NCBI GenBank assembly: GCA_013397115.1
Contig: VWZW01006289.1
Location: forward strand, 1,419,586 to 1,483,585
DNA from: Edolisoma coerulescens
Lineage: Eukaryota; Chordata; Aves; Passeriformes; Campephagidae
DNA: 64,000 nt
Reading direction: 5' to 3'
Below, piece after piece: positions 36,701 through 51,700 of the stretch (positions are counted from its first letter, which is position 1; each line of letters begins with the position of its first letter). The notes under the pieces are model-generated. The model worked only from the letters and a program-made list of their open reading frames with translations. It had not been told where the DNA came from and did no database searches. The position numbers and the translations under genes are program-made.

Positions 36701-39700
36701 GTAAGTACCCTCCATGCTTTACCTTAATTGTTAAATCAGTAAGCAGCTTTGTTTGCCCTTCCCATATTGGTACCTCATAGCTTTGAACACACTTGGCATT
36801 TTTAATTGTGGAAGGGTTATTCTTCATTTTCTGAAAAAGAGCTTTTCTTTGTGGTCCCAGAAGTATGTCATACAGGAGGTGTTGCAGAGGGTCTTTTTGT
36901 CAGTATCACAGTCCACGTTGATAAGCAGCACTTCAAGTAATCTCTGCTTTTATATATATATAGATGCATAATATTTTAACACAGTTGCAGCAAATTGTGA
37001 TCCTAAAAGTGAAGTTTTTGTCATCACTCTCAGATTAAATAGATATCACCATTTATGCTTATGAAATGTTTATATATTTAAAATTTTGAATGTAGAGTTA
37101 TCTGGTACAAGATTGAAAGCTACTCCTGAAAAATTGTCCACTTCAAGCCTCAAAGTATATATAGCATAAGGATTTGGATTCTATTGTGAGTATAATTTTA
37201 GTGTATAGAACTTCATCCTACCAACAACCAATCCAGTTCCCCATATGATCTGCCACTTCCATAGGATCTGCCATAGTAGATGTGACACTGTGTAAAATGG
37301 TTGTCTTGTGCTGGGCCACACTGAGAGAGCAGCATAAAGCAAAACTGAATGATTTTGGCTTTCATACAGCAAGTGCTAGAAATGCTCTTACAAAAATAAA
37401 GTTGAGTTAAATTTGCAGCACTTCTGGCCCGAATGCAGCCTGTTATATGACTACTTATTGAGAGGATGAGGTGAAGGATAGGCAGGCACTGATTTATGGA
37501 GAGGGGAAAGGTGCCTTACGTTCTGTACTTCTTACACTCCAGATGCGATTTATGATTTAGATGTTATCTTTGACCACCATTCTCCAAATACTCAGGTCAA
37601 GTTATTCAGCTGCTTGTTAATCATCACATACCTCAGACTTTCAAAAAAGTGCAAATCAAGTCTTTATTGAAAAATGCTTCTAGAAGGCATTTGTGGTTCT
37701 TTAATTATAGCATCAATAAAAGTTGATGGTCCACAGAAATACCAGCAGATTGATTTGGGATATTTACCCAAGTAAGTCAACTAAGTAAAATACTGCACAG
37801 TTTTTATGCACAGGAGGTGAAAAAGCTTTGAAAGGGTTTGAAAAAGCTTTCCATTCTTTTTGAAGCAAATAACATGAAAATGGAAAATGTCAAAAGAAAA
37901 TTTCCATAGATTTTTTTCCCTCTTTAGCTAAAGTCTTTTACTGGGGGATGTGTATAAAGTGAAATGCACCTTATATAAATGTGCATAGCTGCAAAAAATA
38001 AGAAAACGCTTTGCTCCTTTGGAAAAAAAAAATAAAGTTGCATTAATTCAGTAGCATTAGTAAATAAGTGTGTAAGTTTTCATAACTTTAATTCTTAATG
38101 TTGATGTTTTCCCCTAGACCATTTCATTGTTTTTTCATTAAATCCTGACATTTCTTTTATAGTCATATAATATTTCAGATTAATAATATCATAATTGATA
38201 CTTTGCAGCCAGGCATTTTTGTTATTGTTGCAATTCTTTTCTTTTATTGCTATTTCTTAAATTAAGAATAACTGTATTGCTGTTTTCTCTCGTTTATAGT
38301 CTTTTATGGCTGTTTTACAATTGGATTATTTGGAGTTTTCTTTTCAGGGACAGGGATGCATAATTTAATTGATTTTTTTTTTTTTTATCCCTCCACTTAT
38401 CTTTGACATGGGCACCTTAGCATTGTGCTAAGAGCTGGAAGAAGATGCTCACTGTAAGGCCTGACTGCAGTGGAGTTCAAGGGTGACAGTGTTGCAAGCT
38501 GATAGGCTGGTCTAAGTCTATTGTTTTTTAATCACCGGACACTAGAAATGTCCTGGGCTGTTCATGTAGAGAATGCACACCCAAATCCTGCAGGCACTGC
38601 CCAGCACAAGTGCTGAAGGACTTGCTGTGTTTAACCCTTTAAATATTTTCCTGATTTAACGGCTGAGAGGCACTTTCAAGAGAAAGGAAAGAGAGTCCCT
38701 TTTCTCATTTATGTGCAAATACTGAGAGTAAGGATGAGAACAGTAGGAATGTGTGCATAGGCTGTCATTTTGATGTCTATAACTTCTTCTGTTGCTGTTG
38801 TTTTTGCCGCTGCTAGTGCCTTCTGTATTCACAAAGCTCCTACCACTGTCTTCTGTGTGATCTTGAAACCATAACTAGTTTGCAAAAATGGATGATATTT
38901 TGTCTCTAGTTAAGATCTGGAGGTGCACAAGTCTTGGAAGGATGCATAGCAGAAATACACAATATCACCAGCCTAGATATTTCAGACAATGGTAAGTACA
39001 CGGAACAGGAACGGAGGGTCATGCAAGTAAAGAAATGTGGGTTTTTTCAGCTCAAGGATGGTTGCTCTTGTTTCAGCAGCCAAGGGTGGTTGCTCTTGCT
39101 TTATGATTGTTGGCCATGTTGGTTATGGAAATGTCTCAGACCAAGACCTCTTACGAAGAAACGTTGAAAGACCAATTGTACCCTCAAAAGTTTGTTGTTT
39201 CAAATCAATGTAACACAGCAGAATAAAATAATGGCACCAAGATCATATTAGATGCAGAGGAAATTTGGTTTAAGTACGAGAGGATGAGAAGCTGAATGAG
39301 GATTGGAAGTGTAGTAAAAGAACAAAGGGAAAGGTCTGGTACAGAATGAGGGGGAAAATTTGGAGCAAAGAGCCAACAGCTTCAGGTCAGAAAAGGCCTG
39401 CTTGAGTCTTTGGAAAAGTCTTTTGAATATTTCTGTTTTGGAGTCTCTGTGCTTCCTAGCACAGATATTCCTGGGAATATGAGCTAGCATCTCATCTTGC
39501 AGATTCAAAGTGTAGGTGTATGAACTGGAAGAATTCACCTGCTGTGTTTGCCCTTCTATCAGCCAAATGCAGGAGTATTTCAGAAACAGATTCCCAGTAC
39601 AGTGGAATGCCCAAGAAAAGTGGGATGGATTGAGAGCTACGGGAAAGTGGAAAGCTTTGAGAGCTACTGACTCAGCTCAGTTATTCAAAAAGATTTATTT

Positions 39701-42700
39701 TTATAAATAAGGATAGATATTTGAAATCTAAATTATCCTGTGAATCTGAATTCTAAATCATTGTAATCTAGCTAGTGGACTTCTCAAATACATCACTAGC
39801 TTGGGAATACTAAAGCAAGTTTATTTTTTACTCAGGAGCAGAATAAAATTTGGCTTGTTTTTCAGGTCATTTTATTCATAGTCTGTTATGTTAGCCTTTT
39901 TTTACAGACTTTTGAAGGCTTTGAAATTTTGTTGGTACATAGCCCTACTAAGACTAAATACTGATCAGCATTGTTTCAGAATTCTCTGAGGAACTTCAAA
40001 CTCTGCCTAACAGTGCGATGAACTACCCTTGGGTGGTTGGACTGTGGATAAGGGACTGATTTCTGTGTATCTGAGAGGTGCATTTATAGATGATTAGCAT
40101 GGAGATTTCAAGGGTTTAGTTTAGAGAAAGTATTTATTCTCATAGAAAAGCAGAGGCACGAATGAGAAAAAGATTTAAAGATAGAAGAATGGAAACTTTT
40201 CTACACATTTTGGAAATTAGTACACTGATGTAATTACTTGAATGAATATAGCATTAATAATTGGACCTAGTCTGGGTCTTTTGTGAAAATGTGTTTTAAT
40301 TCCTAATCTAATCTGATTCTTTACAGGCCTAGAATCTGACCTCTCAACCCTTGTAGTCTGGCTTAGTAAAAACCGATCGATAAGACACTTGGCATTAGGC
40401 AAAAACTTTAACAACATGAAATCCAAGTAAGGATTTTCTTTATTTTAAATAACAAGAGAATGGATGAGGAGAAGCTGCTGATTTCATCATCTTCCTAACT
40501 TTTCTTCCCTCAGAAATCTCACTCCAGTACTTGATAATTTAGTTCAGATGATTCAAGACGAGGATTCAGTGAGTATCTTTCTGCCTACTATCATCATGTG
40601 TATTTGTACCCTCACAGTCTATTTCTGATCATTTTTTTCACTGTTAATTTGCTGCGTAAGATTTGATCACAATCCTGCACAGACACATCCAACATTTTGG
40701 GTTTGTTTTTTTTTCAAATTGTAATTTCGATTAACTAGTAGCATGTAGGTGAACATTTTCTGAGGAGAGTCTTAGGATCTGTGGTTGTTGAAAAATATTC
40801 ATTATAAATAGTTGGATGTGTGTAACCTAGTTACTTTAGGTCTAAATTATACAGCCCTGTAGGCATAAATTTTCAGAACTTTTGTGTCCTGATAAGAGAT
40901 TACAATGTTAGTGTTCTCAATAACAATGGTGTGGGTTTTTTTCAATTTATAGAATGCACTATTTCCTGATAGCTGTTCTTGGGTATTAACTTTTCTTTTC
41001 TTGACAAAATGCAAGGTCACTCAGTGATCTCTCAGAACTTCCTTCTTCAAAAGATACAAATAAACCATTCACTGTGCTGTTTTTTACTTCTCTTAGTACG
41101 TTAGTCATGGGATCAATTTCATAAAACCTTTTCAGGGTGCCTTGCTGGGATGCTTGCCCGCTTTCTTAAATTCTACACTCTTCTGTGATTCTGAAAGACT
41201 TGTGGTTGGATTTATGTTCTTGCCTGTTCTTGGCATCCTGGTTTTGGTTAGAAGGGGATCTTAAGATGGTCTTACTCTCATGCTTGTCAATCTTTATTTA
41301 GCTACTCTTAGTCCTTTCTTACTCCTTAATGTCCTGTGCAAGTACCAAGCAAGCTTTCCTCATTCTCCAGAGAAAGCCGACTGTAGACTCAAGTTGTCTG
41401 AACACCTGCTATTTCCTGTTGTGTTTATTGTCTCACCTCCAAGTTCATGCTCTCCATATTAACTGCTTGGCTGTCTTCTCCTCCCATCTGTGTCTGTATC
41501 CTGGCAGTTTTAACCAAGATTTCCAATGCCTCTTTCCTTGCAAGGTCGTTAGACTCATATTCCATGTTCGCCTTTTCTTAGTTCTTAATTGTATTTGAAG
41601 TGATTTATTAAACTAGTCCTCTGTGCTCTTTCTGTCCTCTTAAATGGGATTAGTGGTACTGGTGTTTCTTGATTCTGTGCCTTCCTCCACATTTTATTAG
41701 TTAAAACATGGGATGTTGGTGTGATGTGGTGAAGTTCTGCGTACAGATACCAAAGCTGATTCTAACTGAGGTAACACCTGTAATGAAAGCACCTTAATAA
41801 AAGTCCTTGTCTGCACAAATTCGATGTAGGGTTGTACTAAGTAATGTATTGGTGGAACTCTGTATTACTTCTTGTACCAAACTAGCCTTTTTGTTTTGTG
41901 CTGTGTGACCACCTCCTACCCTATCTCTAAAGGGAATGCTGCAGGACTGCCTCCCCTTTCTTTCCTTTTCCTTTTGATACTTTACTCGGGGGTATCATTT
42001 AATCAGATAGCACCTGCTTCTTCTCTGTGGACATTTGTCTGTCCTGCCCTGTTTCTCATGCTTATCCTTTCACAGCTATCCTGAAAAACTGAATCACAAG
42101 CAAATGTAATTTAGTATGTTTTCTATTTCCTTTATTCCTTTGTTCTGTTTCAGGTGAACATTTCTTCCCATCAGACCACATCCTAAAACACCTCTTCAAT
42201 GCGCTCTGTGTCCTTTCACAGTACCCAAATCATCTTCTTAAACATGCTATTGTGTTTTTTCCTCTATTTTATGACTATCCTTTTCATACTAGCTGTTCTT
42301 AAGGACAAAATTTTCAACTTTCACCTTATTATCTCTATTTAAAGTGTTACAACCTTCTGTTTATCTTCCCTGGCTTCTGTTTTTGAAGGTCATGGGAAAA
42401 AGTAGCTGCTAAATTTTGAGTGTATCATTCTTGCAGCTTTCCCTCCTTTGCATCATTGGCTTCCACTTCTTGCATTCCTTTTCTTTTCAGCCTGTGGGTG
42501 ACATCGGTTGTTGTTCTACTTTCTGCCTTTTACACTATTCAGTTGTCAGATGCACTCCTGTACTTCTTACCCACTGTGTTTTCCTGACCTAACCTACACA
42601 ACATATTCTCATTCTGTTTTCAAACAGTGTTACAATGAAATAATTCACCAAAAAGTTATTTTATATAGGTACTTAAAGTAACTGTCTCTCCTTCATGTCA

Positions 42701-45700
42701 CGCATTAACATTTGGGATATAGCATATGATCCTTTTGGGGTTACCCTGCCTCTTCTTTCTCCATGTTATTTTCTCTTGTTAATCCTCTTCAGTGAAGGAA
42801 TCTTGTTCTTTCTGTCTCATCAAATGCTAAAACCAGCGTGAACCATCTCCTAGCAGCTAAAGAGTTGAGGATAGACACTGTAACACTGTGGGAAGAATGT
42901 GTTGCAGAAAGCTGCCTAGGATTGTCCTTACTGTACCTTGATGCTTAGAAAATTATTTGAAGTTTCTAGCTATTTCGATTTGGTTTCGAATCTTAAATGA
43001 GGTGGTCCTTCTCCTACCAATGGTATGCATTTGCTGCCCCAGGACACTAAAAAGTTGAGATGCAGTTGGAGAGACCAGGTTGTGATGTTGCCCAGAGCAC
43101 ACTGCACAGTTTAGGGACTGCGCATTTTCTGCATGGAAAGCTGGAGCAAGAGGCTTTAATCTAAAACAGTCATCTCTAAATGCTTCTTCATGTATTTATG
43201 CACACTTTAAATAGCTCTGTTGCTGTGTTAATGTGAGTCATGAGTAAAATGATTTAAACAATCAGTGGTTTGGTCCTATGGCTGTTAAAATAGAGCAATA
43301 CACAAATGTAATTCTGCACTATTTAAAAGCAGTAGTAGTAACCTACATAGCAGAACTTCCCAGGTGTTTTATATAAACAAGAATGTAATATTTAGATTCA
43401 TTTTTTGGGTTCTTTTCATGCCTTTTCTATTCAAGTAGGTGCTGTACTGTGCAGACTATTATAATGTATTCTTACTGTGCCATTTCTTTTCTTGTTGCAA
43501 AAATTAATGTTACACTGCAGGTTCACGTTATCATTACTCAGAGTGGTAATCACTCCTGCATAGGTCCAGTGAATTTCTAGAATGATGAGTATCTTTAGTT
43601 GTTAGTTCAGTGTTTGGTGTAGAATTGGCTTTTTGAGGCTTCTTACAACATTTTTGTTCTTAGGAAAAACAAATTTAGCTTGATTTAATTCTTGCTTTTT
43701 GTCCACCAGAAGTATGACAGAATTAATGAATAAAATCATACCATTTCTAATTCTATATTTGTACTTTGAGAATTCCTCTTCCTTAAAAAGGATGTGTTAA
43801 GGCATCTTCTGTGTATTGGCAAAGTACCTGTTTTCTGTAGCAGGGACACTGAAAGTGCTCCTTAGACTTCTGTTTTCTCAGTATCTAGCTAAAGCTATTA
43901 AGTTGTTAAAGGAATTAAGTGTTGGCAGAGTATTGCCCATATTTCTGGGGGATTTGGTTTTGGTGTTTCTTTTTTGTTTGTTTGTTGTTCTTTGATTGGG
44001 ATTTTTGACGTAATGGTCAGATAATTTAATGAATATTTACGTGGTGCATAGCTGTTAATCCTTACAGAACACGGTACAGAAGCATTTTCAGTCATACACT
44101 GTTTCGTTAGAGTGTTGGAATGCCAGAAGTTTCCTGGGAGGATATTTAAGGTTTAGAAAAATTATGTGGGAGGGATCACCTGCAGCTCAGTTACTCCAAT
44201 GCCCATTTCTAAAGTGACACATGAGAAACAGAAGCAATGGCACATTCACAACTTTATTGCTGATTTCTCTGAGTGCCGCGTGGTGCTGCTTTACCGTGAA
44301 TCTGTCAGCAAAAGGGCTTCTCAGACTTCCGTCAGGAGCTCTTAAGTGCCATTCTAAATGTGACGTTAGCGTTGTGTTGATACTTCTTATAAATTCTTAA
44401 TAATTCTTTACACTCTTCTTCACGTCGTGCAATAAAATTGGAAAACATAGATTAAGGGCATTAGCATAGTAATTTAATAACTTCCATTTAAAATAAAACC
44501 AGCATGTGGCTTTTGTTCTTGTTAGACTTTTTAATTATAAAATTATAAAACTGCTGTGCCTCCAAATTTTTATGCTTTTCCTCATTTTTAAGTGCATTTC
44601 TTATTGTTGCAAGTTTTTTGATTATCGCTGTAATCCAGTGGTTTCTGGAGGGTAGGATCCCATTGTATAGCAGGTATGATGCAAGCACCTTGAACCCTGG
44701 AAGGTGTACGCAGTTTGGTTGGTTTATTTTCATTAATCTAAACTTCAGGATCTAACGTAAGTGCTGTGGCTCATTGTTATGAGATACTGATTTTCCTGTG
44801 CTGGCAATTTGGAGATTTTAGGCTCCAAAAGTTCATCCTCCAACACGTGCCTGAGTGGGTGTATAATGATGATACACTCCTCTGTGTGGACTCACACTTG
44901 AGCAAGGGAAGTGTTTTGTGGAGTCCTCATTCATCATCAAAGACAAATTACAATTTTAGGAGCTGTAGTATCTCTGCTAGGCATCGAGATAGATAGACTG
45001 TAGTTCTTGAGCTTCTGCTGTTGAGTGTTGGGGACATTGAGAATGGAGGAAATACGGGCATTTTTAGAAAAGGTTTATTTAAGGCTTGGAGTGTGACTTG
45101 CTGGAGCCAAATAAGGTCATTTCAGCTTAATATGCTGCATAAAAGAATAAAGTTACTGAAAAATATTGTAGTTATAGATGGCAAAACACTGTTGTGAATA
45201 ATATCTATTGACTTACTCATTGTAATAGATACTCAATACTGCTTTTTATTTCAGACCTGCTACAGTTTTCTGTTTCCTCCAAAAGTCCATGCCCTTTGTT
45301 GAAGGAGCAGATATGCAAAATCACTCCTAAAGTTGAAGTAACAATACTAAAACACTTTAAGGAAACTGTTTATGTTTTAACAATGCCTTGGACTGTAATT
45401 TACCCTTGGGAAAATCTCTCAGGTTGAGGGAGAGAAAGGGAGTGGCAGATACATTTATTTTTCACTGAAAATGGGGATGCTGGGTAAGCAAAACCCACTG
45501 GACACTTGAACTTGTCATGTGAAGCTGGGGGTTGTTATCTTGCCTCTCTTGAGGTTCCCACTGTATTCTGTACTTAGTAGGACTCAGGAAGTTGAAGGCA
45601 CTGCCACTTGAAAATAATTTTTTCACAGGGTGTTGCAGCTTAATCTGTGTGTGCATGTGTTCAACACCTGTGCTGTAAGTTATTACTCACAATTTATCAT

Positions 45701-48700
45701 GTGTTGTAGGATCTGCAGCAACCACAGAAATAACTCTTTGATGTTTACCACTGTCCCCAAGAGTTTGGGAAACTTGTAACTTCTTTTAGTTGATGTTTGA
45801 GGAATGAGTGCATTATCAGTTTCTATTATCAGTGCCTTTTCTATGATCCACAGCCTCTACAGTCATTGTCCCTCGCAGATTCCAAGCTGAAGACTGAGGT
45901 CACCATCATTATTAATGCCTTGGGCAGCAATACTTCTCTCACAAAAGTGGATATTAGTGGAAATGCCATGGGAGATATGGGAGCAAAGATGTTGGCAAAA
46001 GCCCTACAGATAAACACCAAACTCAGGTAAGGGAAACATATTTGCAGTAAACAGTAGAATGGCTTAATAATACTGAAATTGTTGGCTTATTCTCAAGCTG
46101 TTTCTCTTCAGAACCTCTCTAGGTACAGCCACTTAAGGGTGCCTTTATTTGGAAGGATTCTCATCCTTTTTTTCTTAAAAGAAAAGAAAATAACAAGAGA
46201 AAAACAAGAGAAGCAAGTTGTCCCTTCAAAAACATTTCCTTAACTGAAACTGGAGAAAATTTTCTAAATTTGAACAGAAAGTCCTCTTGTTGGAACCAAA
46301 AGACTTTTAAATTTTCTAGAAAGACATAAAAAAATTACATTTTTACAGAACTCTGATTAAATCCAATGTCTTTCTCAAAGCCGGGACAACTTTAAAGCTA
46401 TATGAGGTTGCTCAGGAAATTGTCCAGGCATGTTTTGAAGATCTGCAAGTACCAAGATTCCACAGTATCCCTGGGAGCTCAATTCTAGTGCTTAGCTACT
46501 CTCTTCTGTTCCGCTCGCTCTTTTTTACTGGAGGCCTTCCCAGCAGAGAACATTCTGGTACTTGGGTAGGAAACTGAAGTAAATAATTCTTTGTCTTCTG
46601 GAGTGTCAGTTTGTAGAACTAAGAGCATGTGGAATTCAGAATGGATAGCAGCATGGACCATCCATTCTTCCTTCCTCCCCTTCCTACCGTGTTGATGGAC
46701 CTTGGCATATCTTCTCTGCAACTTCATCTGCCCAACAACTTCACTGCTTTTTAGCATGTCTGGCACTGATGGCTTGAGAGTATCACTTTTTTTCTATCCA
46801 GCATGTGTTTCACAAACAGTAAAACCTTCAATCAGCGTAAATCTGGATGGGGACCTCTAAATATGTCACCCTCATCAGGGAAGATAATCCTCCCTCCTCC
46901 TCGTCAGACTGTGCAGGTGAACCTTCCTCAGTGTATTGTCAGTGTAAAGAGACCACTTTTTGGTTGGTCTCCAAGTATTTGTTCCCTGGGGGATAAAAAA
47001 TTCCCCCAAACAACTTCCCTCAAATAGTTCTTGGCTATTTTGTTCAGAGGCAGGGATCCTCTGGCCTTTATGTTGCTGTGCCCGAACTGAATATTAAAAA
47101 TGTCAGGAAAACACTGGAGAGATGGCTTAGGTTTATTGAATGTATTAACCTGAAATGACCACAACATTTGAAGAAATAAAGTCTTTATACATTTCAGGAC
47201 AGCAGACTGAAATGTTTCACAGTATGCTGAGTGTCACAGTTGACATAATATCACCACAGTCTGTGGTGTGATTACAAACTGAATAATGCAATGATAACTG
47301 GCTCTGCCAAAAATGTCATAAAATGACATCCAGGTAGAACTATAAACACACTTTCCAATGGCAAAAATATTCAAGACTTGACCCTAAGCATACCTGATGT
47401 TTGCAGAGTGAGTGTAGAATCTCTCTTCCTCTCTTTCTTACCTTCATCTTTCTGTCTAAAGAATGAAGGGATAGTTCTGCAACAACAGAAGGATGTCAAT
47501 ACTTGTGAAAGCATGCCATCTATCTTTTTTTTTTTCTCTTTTAAACACCAGAAATCTTTGTTTGGTTTTGTGCCTTTTTTTTTTTTTTTTGAAGAACAGC
47601 TACAACTGGTGCTCTAGCAGAAGCAAGATTTATCTGCTTGTCTGTCTCTTCTGACTACTAATGAGATCTTTGAACATGTGTTTGCAAATTGCCAGGCAGT
47701 CTGCAGGGGAGGAGGGGGGGAAGGCTTGATCACTCTTATCATTATTGTGTATTCAAAAGAGCTAGAATTTATGCACCTAACCTAATGGTTTGTATTGGCA
47801 GCTACTTACGTTGCATGTGGTATCATAAGAACGGTGTGATGAGCCTAGTGCAGGGTTGAATGTGTAATAATCTGCAAATTTTGACCTCTGATCAGCATGA
47901 ATTTTTTAAATACACATAACCTATGTGGAGCAGAGATTGATCAGTTACAATCAGAAAATACAATCTTCTGTATTTTCAGTTTGCAAAGCAAACATTTGAA
48001 CTTCAGTTTGGATGCTGTTCCTCAAAAAAGCAGGAATTTATGTCCAAATCTTTCTATTAATTGTGTTTTAGAAAAGTAAGGTATTTATGTTAATGATGGA
48101 AAATACAGTAGAGTCCCGTTTAAAGTAAGGGAAACTGGGTTTTATATATTGGTCCATAATTTCTGTCATTTCAAGGATTTAGCAAGTAACTGAAGACAAG
48201 TTTTTAAAGTGCTGCCTTGTGCAATTTTTGAATATTCCGCAGTGTGTTATTTCAATATGCAAAGTTTCAATATAGATTTTTTTGGTGCTTCTCGTTTAAC
48301 TTATATTTTTCTTTCCTCTTCCCACCACGTCTCAGAACTGTAATATGGGACAAGAATAACATCACTGCACAGGGTTTCCAGGACATAGCTGTGGCACTGG
48401 AAAAGTAAGTCTCAAATAATTGAATGTCTGATGAAGAGGCCAAAGATCCTGAAGGATCTGAGCAGCTGCAGTTCTCACTGCAGTCAATATGATCTTGAAG
48501 ATGCTGAGTGCTCTCAATTTTAAGCATCAGGATGTTTAATCTAAAGGAAAATTCATGACTTCACATCCTTCAAAAGGACGGGAAGAGGCTCTGTGGCTCT
48601 TTCATCCATACTCTGCTATCAGCATTAAGGTCCTTGAGTTCTGCTGTTAGCATTAAAATTCTGAATTTGGTAATATTTTCCCTTTTCTTCATTCTCTTGT

Positions 48701-51700
48701 GTTGATAGCATGCAGAAATTCTATTCTAGTGAATGAAGCTGTACATAATAACAGAAAATTACTGAAGTGGGCCTTTGTGGTCTGACTTTTTTTCTTTCCC
48801 CTGGCAAGTTGAAACTAATAGTGATGATCTCGGGAACTGCAGTTTTTCTTTGTAATTTCTGTGGTCTGGGTCATTTTGCTTCCATGAGTTTACTCACAGA
48901 TGCAGCCATTAGCAGTGATGTTAAATTGCTTTCATCTCTCTCCATCTCCATCACATTTCTTTATATGTTATTATTACTGTTCTTAAGAGAGAAGAATTAC
49001 AGATTTAAATTAAGCAGCAGTTGAAGTTGTTTCACATCATTAAATCCCTCAGATAGGAGCAAATGCTCTCTTTAGAAGGCGAATGTAGCCTACAATTGCC
49101 AGTTTCTAGACAAGATATCTTGTAAAACTGTATAATTACTTAAGGGAGCATCTTAACCCTTGAAGGGGTCATGAGGCTAGAGCTTATAAAGTTACTTGTT
49201 TTATGAAACTATTGTAGTTCATATACTTGGTTTTGAAATGAATTCAGTTGCACTGATGGGGGAAATCAGATAGATGATGTATAATTAAGCAAATCATCTT
49301 GCAGTGATTCCATTGATAGTAGTGAATAATAATTTGCAAAGGTTATTTGTCAACTTGCCGACATTTCTCTGTTAAGAGAGCAATAGCGGGGGCAAATCTG
49401 GTAGAAAAAGAAATACGCTTGTTTTCTGGTTAGCCTTGGCTTTATTTCTCTGTTCTGAAGTGTTTGGATGAGTAAATAGAGAAGAAGGGGGAAATCCTGA
49501 GGCAAAAGCAAATAATCTGAACAAAAACACCCCCGAAATGCTACAGATAATTATGTGACACTGTAGTTTTTGGGGGTGACATCTCATTTATTTGTCTCGG
49601 AAGCTGAGGTCATTTTATATCATCTTAAACATTTTTAAATTGTCAAAAACATTGATAACATCACAAACTAAGCCACAAGCAACAAAGGTTTAAACATGAA
49701 GAGAGGGACTGTCAGTACTAGCTGAAAACAATTAGGCTATAAACAATCCATCTTAAAGACATTTTGAGAACATTCTTCACCATATGTTTCCTGAAAATAC
49801 CTGAAAGCATCAATATTCTGTAGGAAAGAACCATTGCTCAAAATGGAATGAAACATACTGAAGATGCTTGAGGATATGTGTTCTATGTGTTATTTCGATC
49901 TTAAGAAAAGTAGTCATATACCAAACCACAAAACAAAGAAGAAAGCTAGACTTTAGTAGTAGGGGCAGGAGGCTGAGGGGATTTGGGAGGGATTGTAACA
50001 GACTTTGAAACAGGCTGAAGTAGTTGGAAGATTTTTTCTTTCCCCTTCTCCCAACTTTTCCTCTTCTGTTTATAGTTGTGTGAAAATGTTATTCCTGCAA
50101 GGGAATTCCAGGAGCACGGCTCTTGGCAGATTTTGCCCCAGGGGTGTCCCAGACAGGTGATGTGAGGTGCTGAGAAGATCTTCTGCAGAGTCCTTTACAG
50201 GTGTCAGTACAGGAGAACATTTGAGAACAGTGGGCATCCTATTCAGCTTGGCCATTAGGCAGGATCTTGTATCTCTGTAATTTTAAAATGAAGATAAGCA
50301 TGTGATTTGCAGCCTAGAGCCCCCTCTGTCACAGGACTGCACAGCATTGTCTCATGTTCATTTCTTAAAGGTATTTTTTTCTATATGGACTTAAGAAATA
50401 GCTGAAGTTCTAATATCTGATGAGAAATGCTGAGGTTTGTTAGAGGGCTATGAATTCTTCCCTTAGCTGTGATGTGAAATTCACACACCCTGACCTGAAA
50501 AACAGATGATCTTGTTCCTGTTTTAAAAGAACTAGTCATTAAAATCTCCACTGCAGCAGAAAGCATATGTAGTGTGTGGATCAGAAGTTGCTACAGGGGA
50601 CATAATGTGATGAAAGGCAGAACTGTTGTCACACATGTTGCATGTAGAAGAAGAGGTTTTTGGGACATCCTTTGGGACCTGCTGTCCAGTCTTTGACCAC
50701 CTCTCTGAAATTTAACATCCTTTAAATATAGGTATTTTGTTGAGAATATTGAGGTGTTAGGAAATTACTGGATTATTGAGTTTGTAGCAAAAGGTACTCC
50801 TTTACAAGAGACAGGTGGAGTGTTAATAAAAAGAAGAAGGAGGGAATATTTTAGACTTCAAGGAAACAAAGAAAAACAAAGTGTAAAGATAAAGTTGAAA
50901 AGCGAGTTTTAAATTCTTGTTATTTTCCCCTAAGGGCTGGTTAATTCTTAGATGAAAATAATACTGTTTGTCTGAAAACAAACCAAGTACAGAGGATTTC
51001 CTTCCTTCCTTAGGGTAGTGGTCTTCTGAAGTTTTGCCTCTGTGATTGTGTGTCCATGAAATCTCCTTGCCTTTCATTTGGCCTCCTCCCACTCTGTGTG
51101 TCCATGTGTGTGAGGGAGGGTGCACTAAGCCTTTGACTAAATTGAATTTAGCATATAACTGCTAGCATGAGAGCTGGCAATTACAGATTTCAATGGATGG
51201 TGTGTATTAAATGTCAAACAGCTGCAGAGATCCTTAGAAATCTACCTTCTTTTATTTTTTTTTTAACTCAATAAATACCCCACCTGTCAGGCAGTCAGCA
51301 AGTTCTGTAATTATCTGTCTTTGAGCTCAGTATCTTTGACATTTAAAAACTCTCCCCATGGTGGTGGACAGCCATTTATGCACTGGTTACTATTACATGA
51401 GGACGCATAACAGGGTCTGTATGTTTGCAGTGTTCTTTTGAAGGACAAGACAACTAGAAAGAAGAGTTAATTTTCTGACTGTGATGCAGGAGACAGTTGG
51501 ACACAGTGGAAGGACAGGGACCTTGACTGCCTGCCACTGACAGCTATACATCACCATGTTTTCATTGGGGAAGGAACATAGAAGTCTTCCATTATCATTT
51601 AAAGTAAAATGTTGGGTAGTTTTGATGAGGAATCAGCGCGTTTGCAGTTCAGGAGGCCACTGCCCTTCAGAGAGTGGTGTTGCACGTGGCCAAGCAACTG

